From Dechloromonas denitrificans (lineage in GTDB: Bacteria; Pseudomonadota; Gammaproteobacteria; Burkholderiales; Rhodocyclaceae), in the NCBI RefSeq assembly GCF_020510665.1, contig NZ_CP075187.1, positions 496,001 through 560,000 of the forward strand: a stretch of 64,000 nucleotides of DNA. The letters are read 5' to 3'. Both the position numbers and the translations under genes were made by a program. Shown here one piece after another: positions 27,807-35,783 of this stretch. The first letter of the stretch is position 1. Each line of letters begins with the position of its first letter. Below the pieces are notes generated by a model. That model worked only from the letters and a program-made list of their open reading frames with translations, was not told where the DNA came from and did not search any database.

Positions 27807-28256
27807 TTACAGCCGCACCATCAGTAGCGAGGTGTGGGCAATCCGTACCAGGTTTTCAGCCACCGAGCCGACCAGCAGGCGGGCAAAGCCGCGCCGGCCG
27901 TGGGTGCCGACAACGATCAGGTCGGCACCGAAGGCTTCGGCGCCATGCGCGATTTGTTCGGCTACGCGCAGGTCGGTTGCTTCCAGCAGGCGGGTTTCGC
28001 TGTTGACGCCGGCGGCGGCAGCTTGTTTGCCGGCGTTGTCGAGCAGGGCTTGCGAGCTGTCGCGAATGGCTTGCTTGGTGCGGTCGACGTCGATATAGCT
28101 GCCTAATCCCATGCCGTGCTGGGCGAGCAGGCTTTCATCGGCCGCGTGGGCAATGCACAGCGCGGCGTTGCTGGTCTTGGCCAACTGGATGGCTTCGTCC
28201 AGCGCCTTTTGCGAGGTCGGGCTGTCGTCGATGGCGACGAAGATTTTCTGATACAT
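27807..28256 (-). CDS. Universal stress protein UspA family
   Basis: A 149-residue single-domain Usp. It has the N-terminal MYQKIFVAIDDS strand and the ATP-binding loop pattern GTHGRRGFARLLVGSVAENL near residues 118-137 (G-x2-G-x9-G-S/T), so it is probably of the ATP-binding type. It lies 14 bases downstream of the lactate permease gene and is probably in its operon. Its function is stress adaptation of unknown detail. Confidence 0.93.
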   Translation of the reverse strand: MYQKIFVAIDDSPTSQKALDEAIQLAKTSNAALCIAHAADESLLAQHGMGLGSYIDVDRTKQAIRDSSQALLDNAGKQAAAAGVNSETRLLEATDLRVAEQIAHGAEAFGADLIVVGTHGRRGFARLLVGSVAENLVRIAHTSLLMVRL

Positions 28257-28270
28257 GTTGCGTCTCCGGA

Positions 28271-30007
28271 TCAGTGGGGAATCATGGCCGTGAAGGGCCA
28301 GACGTAGGCTTGCAGGGTGATGAAGATGCCCATCAGGCCTGCCAGTGCAATGGAGTGGAAGAAGACGTAGCGCAGGATCTCGCCTTCATGGCCGTACCAG
28401 TGGGTGGCGGTGGAGGCGACGACGATGGATTGTGCGTCGACCATCTTGCCCATCACGCCGCCGGAGGTGTTGGCAGCTGCCATCAGGACCGGCGAGATGC
28501 CGAGTTGTTCGGCGGTGGTCCGTTGCAGGCCGCCGAAGAGCACGTTGGAGGCGGTGTCAGAACCGGTCAGCGCTACACCCAGCCAGCCCAGGAAGGTGCC
28601 GAAGAAGGGGTAGAACACGCCGGTGAAGGCGAAGGCCAGGCCGAGCGAGGCGTCGATGCCGGCGAAGCGGGTCAGGTAGCCGAGCGAGAGCATGGCGACG
28701 ATGGTGGTCAGCGAGTAGCGCACCATCCAGATTGTCTTGCCGTATTGCTTGGCCAGTTGCAGCGGCCCGTAGCCCATCAGCAGGCCAGCCAGGATGGCGG
28801 AGAGGAAAATGCCGGAGCCGGTGGTGGTGAACCAGTTCAGTTTGTAGGCGGCTTCTTCCTTCTTCACTTTCGGGACGACCGGCGGCACTTTTTCAATCTT
28901 CTCGTGAATGTCCTCGAACTTGAAGATCGGGGCCAGGAAGTTGTTGTTGGCTACCTTGGGCAAGCCCTTGGCGTCGAGCACTTGCTGGCCGTTTTCAAGC
29001 ACCGGCACGGTGTCGACCGCTTTCTTGAATTCCGGCAGGCCCCAGATGAAGACGAACACGGTGAGCACGATCCACGGCATCCAGGCGCGGCGAACAGCGG
29101 CGGCGGCATGCGTTTGCGGGATGTCGCCGGCTTCCGGGTGGGCTTCGCCGCCGTCATCTTCGTGACCGACCAGCTTGGCGGAGGTCCAGACCTTCTTCGG
29201 CTTCCATACCTTGAGGAAGCTGACCAGGGCGCCCATCGAAACCAGCGAGGCGATCACGTCGACCAGCATCGGGCCGTGGTAGTTGGAAACCAGGAACTGG
29301 GTGATGGCGAAGGAGCCGCCAGCCACGAAAATCGCCGGCCAGATCTGCATCATGCCCTTGCGACCGGCAAAGGCCCAGATCAGCCAGAACGGAACGAGCA
29401 GCGAGAAGAAGGGCAACTGACGGCCAACCATCGAGGAGAGCAGCATTTCATCGAGGCCGGTCACCTTGGCCAGCGTGATGATCGGCGTGCCGAGCGCGCC
29501 GTAGGCCACCGGTGCGGTATTGGCGATCAGGGCCAGGCCGGAGGCGGCGAGCGGCGAAAAGCCGAGGCCGATCAGCACGGCGCCGGTCACGGCAACCGGG
29601 GTGCCGAAGCCGGCCGCACCTTCGAAGAAGGCGCCGAAGCAGAAGGCGATCAGCAGCAGTTGCAGGCGACGGTCGTCGGTGATGCCGGCGATCGAATCCT
29701 GCAGCACCTTGAAGGAGCCGTTTTCCGTGGTCAGACGGTGCAGGAAGATGATGTTGAGGACGATCCAGCCAATCGGCACGAGGCCGTTAACAGCGCCGAA
29801 CAGCGCGGCATCGCCCGCCATGTTGGCCGGCATGTGGAAGCCGAAAACGGCGATGAGCAGCGCAGAAACCAGCGCAAGGATGGCGGCGACGTGCGCCTTG
29901 ACGTGGAAGAAAGCCAGTGCGGCGAGCATGACGACGACCGGAACGGACGCCAGAAGCGCGGACAGCCCGATGCTGCCCAATGGATCGTAAATTTGTTGCC
30001 AAACCAT
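28271..30007 (-). CDS. lldP: L-lactate permease
   Basis: A 578-residue proton-coupled lactate (and probably glycolate) importer of the LctP family with about 13-14 membrane helices. Recognisable segments are FFEGAAGFGTPVAVTGAVLIGLGF, ALGTPIITLAKVTGL and, near the end, SDTASNVLFGGLQ and AAANTSGGVMGKMVDAQSIVVA. A polar loop near residues 275-365 is longer than in E. coli LldP (551). AGGGG precedes ATG 30007. Two LldR/PdhR-type operators flank the promoter region. No lactate dehydrogenase or lldR gene is in the window, so the regulator would act from elsewhere. Confidence 0.95.
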   Translation of the reverse strand: MVWQQIYDPLGSIGLSALLASVPVVVMLAALAFFHVKAHVAAILALVSALLIAVFGFHMPANMAGDAALFGAVNGLVPIGWIVLNIIFLHRLTTENGSFKVLQDSIAGITDDRRLQLLLIAFCFGAFFEGAAGFGTPVAVTGAVLIGLGFSPLAASGLALIANTAPVAYGALGTPIITLAKVTGLDEMLLSSMVGRQLPFFSLLVPFWLIWAFAGRKGMMQIWPAIFVAGGSFAITQFLVSNYHGPMLVDVIASLVSMGALVSFLKVWKPKKVWTSAKLVGHEDDGGEAHPEAGDIPQTHAAAAVRRAWMPWIVLTVFVFIWGLPEFKKAVDTVPVLENGQQVLDAKGLPKVANNNFLAPIFKFEDIHEKIEKVPPVVPKVKKEEAAYKLNWFTTTGSGIFLSAILAGLLMGYGPLQLAKQYGKTIWMVRYSLTTIVAMLSLGYLTRFAGIDASLGLAFAFTGVFYPFFGTFLGWLGVALTGSDTASNVLFGGLQRTTAEQLGISPVLMAAANTSGGVMGKMVDAQSIVVASTATHWYGHEGEILRYVFFHSIALAGLMGIFITLQAYVWPFTAMIPH

Positions 30008-30018
30008 TCTTTAACCCC

Positions 30019-30031
30019 TTTGGTCATACCA
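30019..30031. promoter_or_regulatory. LldR/PdhR-type operator, proximal
   Basis: TTGGTCATACCAA is a 13-base palindrome matching the GntR/FadR-subfamily pattern TNGTNNNACNA and the PdhR/LldR box (ATTGGTnnnACCAAT). It lies 11 bases upstream of the lldP start codon, next to the ribosome site. Confidence 0.82.
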
Positions 30032-30166
30032 ATCGGCTGTTGTGAAAGCCATCCTGGTATGTGTGCATTAAATAAAATCACCCGTTTTTATTGGCTGCTG
30101 CGGGTGTTTCAAAAATTTGCTACGAAAGAATCTTTATCTGCTACCTGCGAATTCGGAAAACGGTAA

Positions 30167-30181
30167 ATTGGTCATACCAAT
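30167..30181. promoter_or_regulatory. LldR/PdhR-type operator, distal
   Basis: ATTGGTCATACCAAT is a 15-base palindrome with the same core as the proximal site. The two centres are 149 bases apart. E. coli lldPRD has two LldR operators flanking its promoter at a similar distance, so DNA looping is plausible. Confidence 0.85.
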
Positions 30182-30437
30182 AATCCGGGCGACCAGAAGC
30201 TTACCGAAGGTTGGCCAGGCTTTGAATTAGGGATTGCCCGATGTTTTGATCGTCGGCGGAACCCGCAGGGGAGGCATGGGGCGGCGATGCTGGCGGGCGA
30301 CCGATCCGGCCCGAATGGTTGCGACGCAGGAGGGGAAACCCTTGCGGGAAAACCCCACGTGGAGTGCGTCAGCAATTGGTCTAAAGTGCGCGAATGCTTG
30401 CTGCTTGAGCGTTACCGGGCTTTAGGTTCAATTCATC

Positions 30438-30572
30438 ATGAATATTGTTTTAATTACGCTGGCCGGCGTTGTCGTCGTGGTTGCCATTGTCTGGCTATCG
30501 TTGCGCGACAAAAAACTGCGCGCGCCGCTGGATACGCCAAGGCCCGCGCCGCACTCCGCTCGCAAGCCCTGA
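30438..30572 (+). CDS. Small single-span membrane protein
   Basis: A 44-residue frame. Residues 3-20 form one very hydrophobic helix (VLITLAGVVVVVAIVWL), followed by a basic stretch (RDKKLRAP) and a Pro-rich tail. The shape is that of a small inner-membrane protein with a cytoplasmic tail. The ribosome site is weak, so translation is uncertain. It stands alone between the divergent lldP promoter region and the convergent adenylyltransferase gene. No function can be given. Confidence 0.45.
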   Translation: MNIVLITLAGVVVVVAIVWLSLRDKKLRAPLDTPRPAPHSARKP

Positions 30573-30677
30573 GCCAGCAGCATGGCCGCACCCCGGCCAT
30601 GCCCTACCGGGCCATCTAGCCGCCGCCCGGCAGGTCGGTGGGTCAGTCACCCACCATCGCCCAATCGCCCTCCAGGC

Positions 30678-31166
30678 TTACAGCCGGCGAATCTTTTCGA
30701 GCAGGGCGGTGGTCGATTTCTGGTGAATGAAGGGAATCGAGTGGACGCTGCCGCCCCAGCCGCGAACTTCGTTGCAGCCGACGATTTTGTCGACCGGCCA
30801 GTCGCCGCCCTTGACCAGGATTTCCGGGCGGCATTCGAGGATGCGCTGGAGCGGGGTGTCTTCGTCGAACCAGGTGACCAGTGCGACACAGCCGAGCGAG
30901 GCCATTACCGCGAGGCGGTCTTCCAGCGCGTTGACCGGGCGGTCGTCGCCTTTGCCGAGGCGCTTGACCGAGGCGTCGCTGTTCAGTGCGACGATCATGC
31001 TGGTGCCGAGGGCTGCGGCTTGCGCCAGATAGGTGACATGGCCGCGGTGCAGGATGTCGAAGCAGCCGTTGGTGAAGACGAGCGGGCGGGCGATTTGGGC
31101 GGCTCGCGCGGTCAACTCGCCGGGCGGGCAGATTTTCGATTCGAAATTCGGGGCGGCGTAGGTCAT
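30678..31166 (-). CDS. rfaE2: D-glycero-beta-D-manno-heptose 1-phosphate adenylyltransferase
   Basis: A 162-residue nucleotidyltransferase that makes ADP-heptose precursors for the lipopolysaccharide core. It has the cytidylyltransferase-like FTNGCFDILHRGHVTYLAQA block (HxGH at HRGH), ALNSDASVKRLGKGDDRP and a VKGGDW motif. It corresponds to the C-terminal half of E. coli HldE and stands alone here, as in many betaproteobacteria; the kinase half (rfaE1) is not in the window. The sedoheptulose isomerase step may be served by the GmhA/DiaA homologue at 52181, though that gene sits in a DiaA-type context. Confidence 0.95.
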   Translation of the reverse strand: MTYAAPNFESKICPPGELTARAAQIARPLVFTNGCFDILHRGHVTYLAQAAALGTSMIVALNSDASVKRLGKGDDRPVNALEDRLAVMASLGCVALVTWFDEDTPLQRILECRPEILVKGGDWPVDKIVGCNEVRGWGGSVHSIPFIHQKSTTALLEKIRRL

Positions 31167-31289
31167 GGCGAGTCCGGCAGTGTGAACAGGCCGCCATTTT
31201 AGAGGCTTCGACCCCGCTGCGGCGCAGAGTCACGTTAGAATCGCGCATCATTTTTAACGGCAGTTCCTTGTTTTGAAGGAGGTTCATCT

Positions 31290-31865
31290 ATGTCCGGTCA
31301 TGGTTTTCATGTTCACGGCCCGCACGATCACGAAGTCGAACACGTTGCCCAGCATGGCGGCGACAGCTTTACTTCCCGGCTGGCGGTGTTGACCGCGCTG
31401 CTGTCTACGGTGGGTGCCATTTTTGGCTATATGGGCGGGCATTCGCAGAATTCGGCGCTGCTCTACAAGAATGAGGCGGCGATCCAGAAAACCTCGGCCT
31501 CGAACCAGTGGAACTATTACCAGGCCAAGAGCAACAAGCAGAATCTGGCCGAGCTTTCGATCACGTTGACGACCGGCGAGAATCAGGAGAAGTTCAAGGC
31601 GGCGGTCGAGCGTTACAAGAAGGAAAAGGAAGAGATCAAGGCCGAGGCCGACAAGCTGGAAGATGCCGCCAAGGAAGCCGACAAGAAGAGCGAGGCCGAA
31701 ATGCACGTGCATGAGCGCTGGGCGCTGGCCACGACGCTGCTCCAGATCGCCATCGCGCTGTCGGCCATTACCCTGCTGACGCGCAAGCGCTGGCTGCTGG
31801 TCGGCGTTTATGGCTCGACCGCGCTCGGGCTGGTGGTCGGGGTGATGGGTTATCTCCACCTTTGA
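31290..31865 (+). CDS. DUF4337 membrane protein
   Basis: A 191-residue protein of the DUF4337 family, function unknown. A His-rich N-terminus (HGFHVHGPHDHEVEH) is followed by one membrane helix (about 30-50), a long charged coiled coil (about 85-140, KKEKEEIKAEADKLEDAAKEADKK) and two C-terminal helices (about 148-190). The His cluster could bind metal, by inference only. AAGGAGG gives a strong ribosome site. The next gene starts 4 bases after its stop, so they are probably one operon. Confidence 0.82.
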   Translation: MSGHGFHVHGPHDHEVEHVAQHGGDSFTSRLAVLTALLSTVGAIFGYMGGHSQNSALLYKNEAAIQKTSASNQWNYYQAKSNKQNLAELSITLTTGENQEKFKAAVERYKKEKEEIKAEADKLEDAAKEADKKSEAEMHVHERWALATTLLQIAIALSAITLLTRKRWLLVGVYGSTALGLVVGVMGYLHL

Positions 31866-31869
31866 CGGC

Positions 31870-33339
31870 GTGATGCCGATGCGCCGGACGTTGTTGTCCC
31901 TGGGGGCCGTTGCGCTGCTTGCGCTCGGCGGCTGTGCCAGTTTGCCGGGCGAGGGGGCGGGCGGCTTGCCGCGTGTCTGGACGCAGTTGGGGCCGGAGGG
32001 CGAGGTTTCGTTGCGGGCGATTGTCGCGGCGAATGAAAATTGCCCTTCAGCCGAGGTCGACCGCAGCATCCGCACTATGCACTGGCGGGCGCGTCCCGGC
32101 GGTGGGCAGGGCGATGCGGCGAATCCGGCGTTCGATCCGCCGTTTGCCGTTGCGGCCTGCGAGCTGGTCTTGCCGCCGGGGGCGCGCCAGGTGCGGGTCG
32201 CCGGGCAGGCGGTTGCCTTGCCCGTTGCTTCGCCGCAGCGCATTGTCGTGCTCGGCGATACCGGTTGCCGGATCAAGGTACCGGCCAACGGCAAGGGTGA
32301 TCCGATCCAGGATTGCACCGATCCGCAGGCCTGGCCGTGGGCCGATATTGCTGCCGCAGCGGCTGCCACCCGGCCGGATCTGGTGATTCACGTCGGCGAT
32401 TACCATTACCGCGAAGTCTGCGATGACCCGGAACGTTGCCAGCCCCTGCGCGACAAGGGTGTGGTCGTGACCTACGGCTGGGCCGGCTGGAATGCCGATT
32501 TCTTCAAGCCGGCGGCGCCTTTGCTGGCGGCGGCGCCGTGGGTCTTTGTGCGTGGCAACCACGAAAATTGCGATCGGGCCGGTGAGGGCTGGATGCGTTT
32601 TCTTTCGCCGTTGCCTTATGTCGCCTGCGCCAACCAGCGTTTCCGCTCGGCCTCGCGCTCGGTGCTGGGCAATAATTTCACGGCCGAGGCTTACCGGATT
32701 CCGCTGTCGCCCGAGCTGGCGCTGGTCGTGGCCGACAATTCGGGCCATGAGGATTACCGCCCGGCCAGTGCCACGCCGGAAGATGTGGCAACTTTCGAGC
32801 AGACGCTCAAGGTGCTGCGGGCTGCCCCGGTCGACCAGAAAATCTGGCTGCTTTCGCACAAGCCGGTGTGGTACGACCTGCTCGGCCCGGCGGTGCAGCC
32901 GAATGCTTTCCAGACGGTGCTCAAGAACAGCTTGCCGGCCAATCTGCAGGTTTCTTTTGCCGGCCACCAGCATGCTTTTGCGACCTACAACTTTGCGCCG
33001 GCCAGCGATCCGCAATATCCAGCCGGGCGACCGGCACAGGTGATTGTCGGGGGCGGCGGCACGCAACTCGAAGCGCTCGATCCGCAGTCCCCGTTTTTCG
33101 AGGGGCGCAGCGGGGCTGGCAGCCGGGAACGGATGCGGCCGGATGGCCGTACCTACGACGGGGTGCCGGCGCAAAGCGGCATCCTGCTCAACCGTTACAG
33201 CTTTCTGGTGCTCGAACGCGATGCCGAGGGCTGGGCCGGGCGCGTGCTGGATACGCAGGGCGGCCTGATCAGCCGTTGCCGCTTGAGCGGCGGGGGCAAG
33301 GAAGTGGCTTGCAATTTCCCCGGTCAACCGGCGAATTAA
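31870..33339 (+). CDS. Metallophosphoesterase lipoprotein
   Basis: A 489-residue exported phosphoesterase. A lipobox (LALGGC) at about residue 23 marks it as a lipoprotein. The calcineurin-type metal motifs follow in order: VVLGDTGCRI (D-x-G variant), VIHVGDYHYRE (GD), RGNHENC (GNHE) and SFAGHQHAFATY (GHxH). It probably hydrolyses phosphate esters in the periplasm or at the outer membrane; the substrate is unknown. Possible starts are GTG 31870, ATG 31873 and ATG 31879. It overlaps the convergent photoreceptor gene by 4 bases. Confidence 0.87.
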   Translation: MMPMRRTLLSLGAVALLALGGCASLPGEGAGGLPRVWTQLGPEGEVSLRAIVAANENCPSAEVDRSIRTMHWRARPGGGQGDAANPAFDPPFAVAACELVLPPGARQVRVAGQAVALPVASPQRIVVLGDTGCRIKVPANGKGDPIQDCTDPQAWPWADIAAAAAATRPDLVIHVGDYHYREVCDDPERCQPLRDKGVVVTYGWAGWNADFFKPAAPLLAAAPWVFVRGNHENCDRAGEGWMRFLSPLPYVACANQRFRSASRSVLGNNFTAEAYRIPLSPELALVVADNSGHEDYRPASATPEDVATFEQTLKVLRAAPVDQKIWLLSHKPVWYDLLGPAVQPNAFQTVLKNSLPANLQVSFAGHQHAFATYNFAPASDPQYPAGRPAQVIVGGGGTQLEALDPQSPFFEGRSGAGSRERMRPDGRTYDGVPAQSGILLNRYSFLVLERDAEGWAGRVLDTQGGLISRCRLSGGGKEVACNFPGQPAN

Positions 33340-34280
33340 GCCGAATTCGGCGCCAGATTCGCCGCTGAATTCGCCGCTGAATTCGCCGCCCGCCATGCCT
33401 GGAGCGCAAGCACGGCAGCTTCCAGGCTGGCCAGCAGTTCGATCCCCGCCTGGCTCGGTAATCGGGCAACGCCCGCACCACCGGCCCAGAGCGCCGTCGT
33501 GCCGGGCAGCAGATGGCGCAGTTGCTGCAGCAGGGCGGGCGTCTGGCGGGCCGGATAGGCAATCGAAAACGACAGCGCCACGATATCGGCCCGATGGGCC
33601 GCCGCCGCACGGCTGATTTCGGAAAGCGGCATTTCGGTGCCGAGCGGAATGCATTCGGCCCCTTCCAGCGCGAGCAGGGCTTCAACCATGAGCAGGCCGA
33701 GCACATGCTGCTCCTCGGGCACGCTGGTCAGCAGCACGCGCGGTGCCAGCCGGCTGCTCGGCAGGCCGGCGATGGCCTGGCGCAACAGGCGCTTGGTCAG
33801 TTCGGTGAACAGGTGTTCCTCGAAGACCTCGAAGCTGCCGTCTTCCCAGGCTTCGCCGACGCGACAGGTGAGCGGTGCCACCGTGTCCTGGACAAAACGC
33901 TGTAAACCTTGCCGCCCGAGGCGCTGCTGCATCGCCTGCTGATAGGCGATACCGTCGTGCTGTTTGATCAGGGCGAGCAGTTCGGCCAGCTCCGCGCTGT
34001 CGGCCTGCGTCGTCCGGTGCTGTTCCTTGGCCCGGCGCGGGCTTAGCGTGGCCAGCTCTTCGCTGCTCGCCGGAATCAGCTTGCCGGGGCGATGCCCTTG
34101 ATCCATCAGGCGTTTTATCAGGCGCAGGCGTTCGACCTGTTCGCCCGGATAGCAGCGTTCGCCGTTTCCGTCACGGCTCGGCGTCGGGAAGCCATAGCGT
34201 CTTTCCCACATCCGCAGAACATCTTTGGAGAGGCCGGTTTCGCGCTCGACGGCGGCGATATTGAAATCCAGGGGATTCAT
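33336..34280 (-). CDS. CarH/LitR-type B12-dependent photoreceptor repressor (MerR family)
   Basis: A 314-residue regulator with an N-terminal MerR helix-turn-helix (about 8-75; GLSKDVLRMWERRYGFP), a helical cap (about 95-175) and a cobalamin-binding Rossmann domain (about 180-295). The light-sensing motif Wx9EH of CarH is intact (W145, E155, H156), and the lower-ligand motif is ExHxxG (E190, H192, G195). CarH binds adenosylcobalamin, represses as a tetramer in the dark and falls apart in light. ATG 34280 follows AGGA. The C-terminus is a short Ala/Asn repeat. It is divergent from the ten-gene run at 34385-42567 and probably controls it and itself. Confidence 0.92.
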   Translation of the reverse strand: MNPLDFNIAAVERETGLSKDVLRMWERRYGFPTPSRDGNGERCYPGEQVERLRLIKRLMDQGHRPGKLIPASSEELATLSPRRAKEQHRTTQADSAELAELLALIKQHDGIAYQQAMQQRLGRQGLQRFVQDTVAPLTCRVGEAWEDGSFEVFEEHLFTELTKRLLRQAIAGLPSSRLAPRVLLTSVPEEQHVLGLLMVEALLALEGAECIPLGTEMPLSEISRAAAAHRADIVALSFSIAYPARQTPALLQQLRHLLPGTTALWAGGAGVARLPSQAGIELLASLEAAVLALQAWRAANSAANSAANLAPNSA

Positions 34281-34370
34281 ATTTGTCCTGAACAAATGTT
34301 AGACAAAGCATTGACAAATCAAATTTTCGGCCCTATCTTACGAACAAATCTTAATTTTGTCTAGGACAAA
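34281..34370. promoter_or_regulatory. Divergent promoter region with CarH-type 11-bp direct repeats
   Basis: Read on the + strand, ACAAA recurs at 34292, 34303 and 34314, exactly 11 bases apart, as (A/G)ACAAA half-sites. Two more lie at 34344 and 34366, 22 bases apart, and the last is part of a palindrome TTTGTCTAGGACAAA (34356-34370). Thermus CarH contacts tandem 11-bp direct repeats overlapping its promoter, so this layout fits binding by the adjacent regulator. The third repeat contains the -35 hexamer of the rightward promoter. Confidence 0.8.
34311..34339 (+). promoter_or_regulatory. Sigma-70 promoter of the light-operon candidate
   Basis: TTGACA (34311-34316) and TATCTT (34334-34339) are separated by 17 bases, ahead of the glutathione peroxidase start at 34385. 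The -35 box lies inside the third 11-bp repeat, so a bound repressor would block polymerase. Confidence 0.75.
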
Positions 34371-34384
34371 GCAAGGAGTTGTCG

Positions 34385-34942
34385 ATGATCTCAGTTCTCA
34401 AGCGCTGGATGGGTATTGCCGGCTTGTTGTCGGTTGGTGTGGTGCCCGCGGCGGGTGCCGGCCAGTGCCCTGATTTGCTCAACCACAGTTTCGCCGGCCT
34501 GCAGGATGGCAAGCCGCAGTCGCTTTGCCAGTATCAGGGCAAGGTCATCCTGGTGGTCAATACCGCCAGTTACTGCGGTTTCACCAGCCAGTACGACGGC
34601 CTGGAAAAACTCTATGCCCGGCTGAAGGACAAGGGGCTGGTCGTGCTGGGCTTTCCGTCGAACGATTTTGGCGAGCAGGAGCCGGGCGGCAGCAAGGAGA
34701 TTGCCGATTTTTGCCGCCTGACTTATGGCGTCGATTTCCCGATGCTGGCCAAGTCGTCGGTCAAGGGCAAGGCGGCCAATCCCTTTTATTTGAAGCTGGC
34801 TGAAATCACCGGCAGCCGGCCGCGCTGGAATTTCCATAAATACCTGATCAACCGCGATGCGACGCAGGTGCTTTCCTTCGGCAGCATGACCACGCCGGAT
34901 GACAAGGAACTGCTGGCCAGAATCGACGCATTTCTCAAATAA
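34385..34942 (+). CDS. Exported glutathione peroxidase-like thiol peroxidase
   Basis: A 185-residue thiol peroxidase with an N-terminal signal peptide ending near AAGAGQC (about residue 25), so it acts in the periplasm. The peroxidatic Cys is in NTASYCGFTSQY, with the catalytic Gln in FPSNDFGEQEPG and Trp in RPRWNFHKYL. It should reduce lipid or hydrogen peroxides. AGGAG precedes ATG 34385. It is the first gene of the run facing the B12 photoreceptor; removal of peroxides formed by light fits that setting. Confidence 0.92.
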   Translation: MISVLKRWMGIAGLLSVGVVPAAGAGQCPDLLNHSFAGLQDGKPQSLCQYQGKVILVVNTASYCGFTSQYDGLEKLYARLKDKGLVVLGFPSNDFGEQEPGGSKEIADFCRLTYGVDFPMLAKSSVKGKAANPFYLKLAEITGSRPRWNFHKYLINRDATQVLSFGSMTTPDDKELLARIDAFLK

Positions 34943-34972
34943 GCATCCCCATCCTTTCCCGGAGCCCCGACC

Positions 34973-35773
34973 ATGAATGCCCCCGATAACTTTTTCCTGC
35001 CCGACGTGCAGTCGACCGCAGACACGCGCCGTTTGGCCATTCAGAGCGTCGGCGTCAAGGGTTTGCGCTATCCGCTGCAACTGGAAACGGCCAGCGGCGA
35101 AACGCAGAGCACCGTCGCCAACCTGACGATGACGGTCGGCTTGCCGCCCGAGGTCAAGGGCACGCACATGTCGCGCTTCGTCGAACTGCTTGAAAGCCGC
35201 AGTAGCGCGCTGACCCAGGCCGGCTTGTTCGGCATGCTCGACGAAATGCTGCTCCGGCTCGATGCCGCGAGCGGTCGCATCGAACTGGCTTTCCCGTATT
35301 TCATCAAGAAGAAAGCGCCGGTTTCCGGCGTTGAAAGCCTGCTTGATTACGATGCGACGCTGATTGCCGAGCAACTGGCCGGGCAGCCGCCAAGCCTGAC
35401 GCTGCGGGTCGTTGCGGCGGTGACCAGCCTGTGTCCGTGTTCGCGCAAGATTTCGGATTACGGCGCGCATAACCAGCGTTCGCACATCACGCTGGAGACG
35501 CGTTTGCGGACGCCGATGGCGATCGAGGAACTGGTTCGCCTGGCCGAAGAGGAGGCTTCCTGCGAGGTTTTCGGCTTGCTCAAGCGGCCGGATGAAAAGT
35601 GGGTGACTGAACGGGCCTACGACAATCCGAAGTTTGTCGAAGATCTGGTGCGCGACATCGCGCTGCGCTTGATGCGCGAGCCGCGCATCGGGCAGTGGAA
35701 GGTGATTTCCGAGAACTTCGAATCGATCCACAACCATTCGGCCTATGCCGAGTTGTCCGGCACGAACGACTGA
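34973..35773 (+). CDS. folE2: GTP cyclohydrolase FolE2 (type IB)
   Basis: A 266-residue GTP cyclohydrolase of the metal-flexible FolE2 type, which opens tetrahydrofolate synthesis by making 7,8-dihydroneopterin triphosphate. The signature SLCPCSRKISDYGAHNQRSH near residues 144-163 holds the metal-binding Cys and His, and Glu-rich ends match the family. FolE2 genes recur in light-regulated LitR/CarH clusters, where folate serves as photolyase cofactor and methyl carrier. No photolyase gene is present here. It follows the peroxidase by 30 bases with a GGAG ribosome site. Confidence 0.95.
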   Translation: MNAPDNFFLPDVQSTADTRRLAIQSVGVKGLRYPLQLETASGETQSTVANLTMTVGLPPEVKGTHMSRFVELLESRSSALTQAGLFGMLDEMLLRLDAASGRIELAFPYFIKKKAPVSGVESLLDYDATLIAEQLAGQPPSLTLRVVAAVTSLCPCSRKISDYGAHNQRSHITLETRLRTPMAIEELVRLAEEEASCEVFGLLKRPDEKWVTERAYDNPKFVEDLVRDIALRLMREPRIGQWKVISENFESIHNHSAYAELSGTND

Positions 35774-35783
35774 GAGGCGCGCC

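Larger units (their letters stand above)
30008..30437. other. Regulatory region upstream of lldP
   Basis: About 430 bases with no convincing gene. Two GntR/FadR-type operators (listed separately) lie in the left 175 bases, facing lldP. The right part (30190-30437) is GC-rich with many G-runs but no recognised RNA element; it may carry the promoter of the small ORF at 30438. Confidence 0.6.

Noticed and set aside
28274..30166. 630-codon open frame antisense to lldP
   Set aside because: The composition is Gly/Glu/His-rich nonsense typical of an antisense shadow, and the permease is clear on the other strand.
30190..30437. Riboswitch or structured RNA
   Set aside because: Several G-runs are present, but no known aptamer core and no paired architecture could be drawn.
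30590..30660. Strong terminator between the small ORF and rfaE2
   Set aside because: Short hairpins (ATGGCCG/CGGCCAT and GGTGGGT/ACCCACC) exist but neither is followed by a T-run.
32047..33654. 535-codon frame antisense to the metallophosphoesterase
   Set aside because: Low-complexity Arg/Gly/Ala-rich translation; the sense gene has all its metal motifs.
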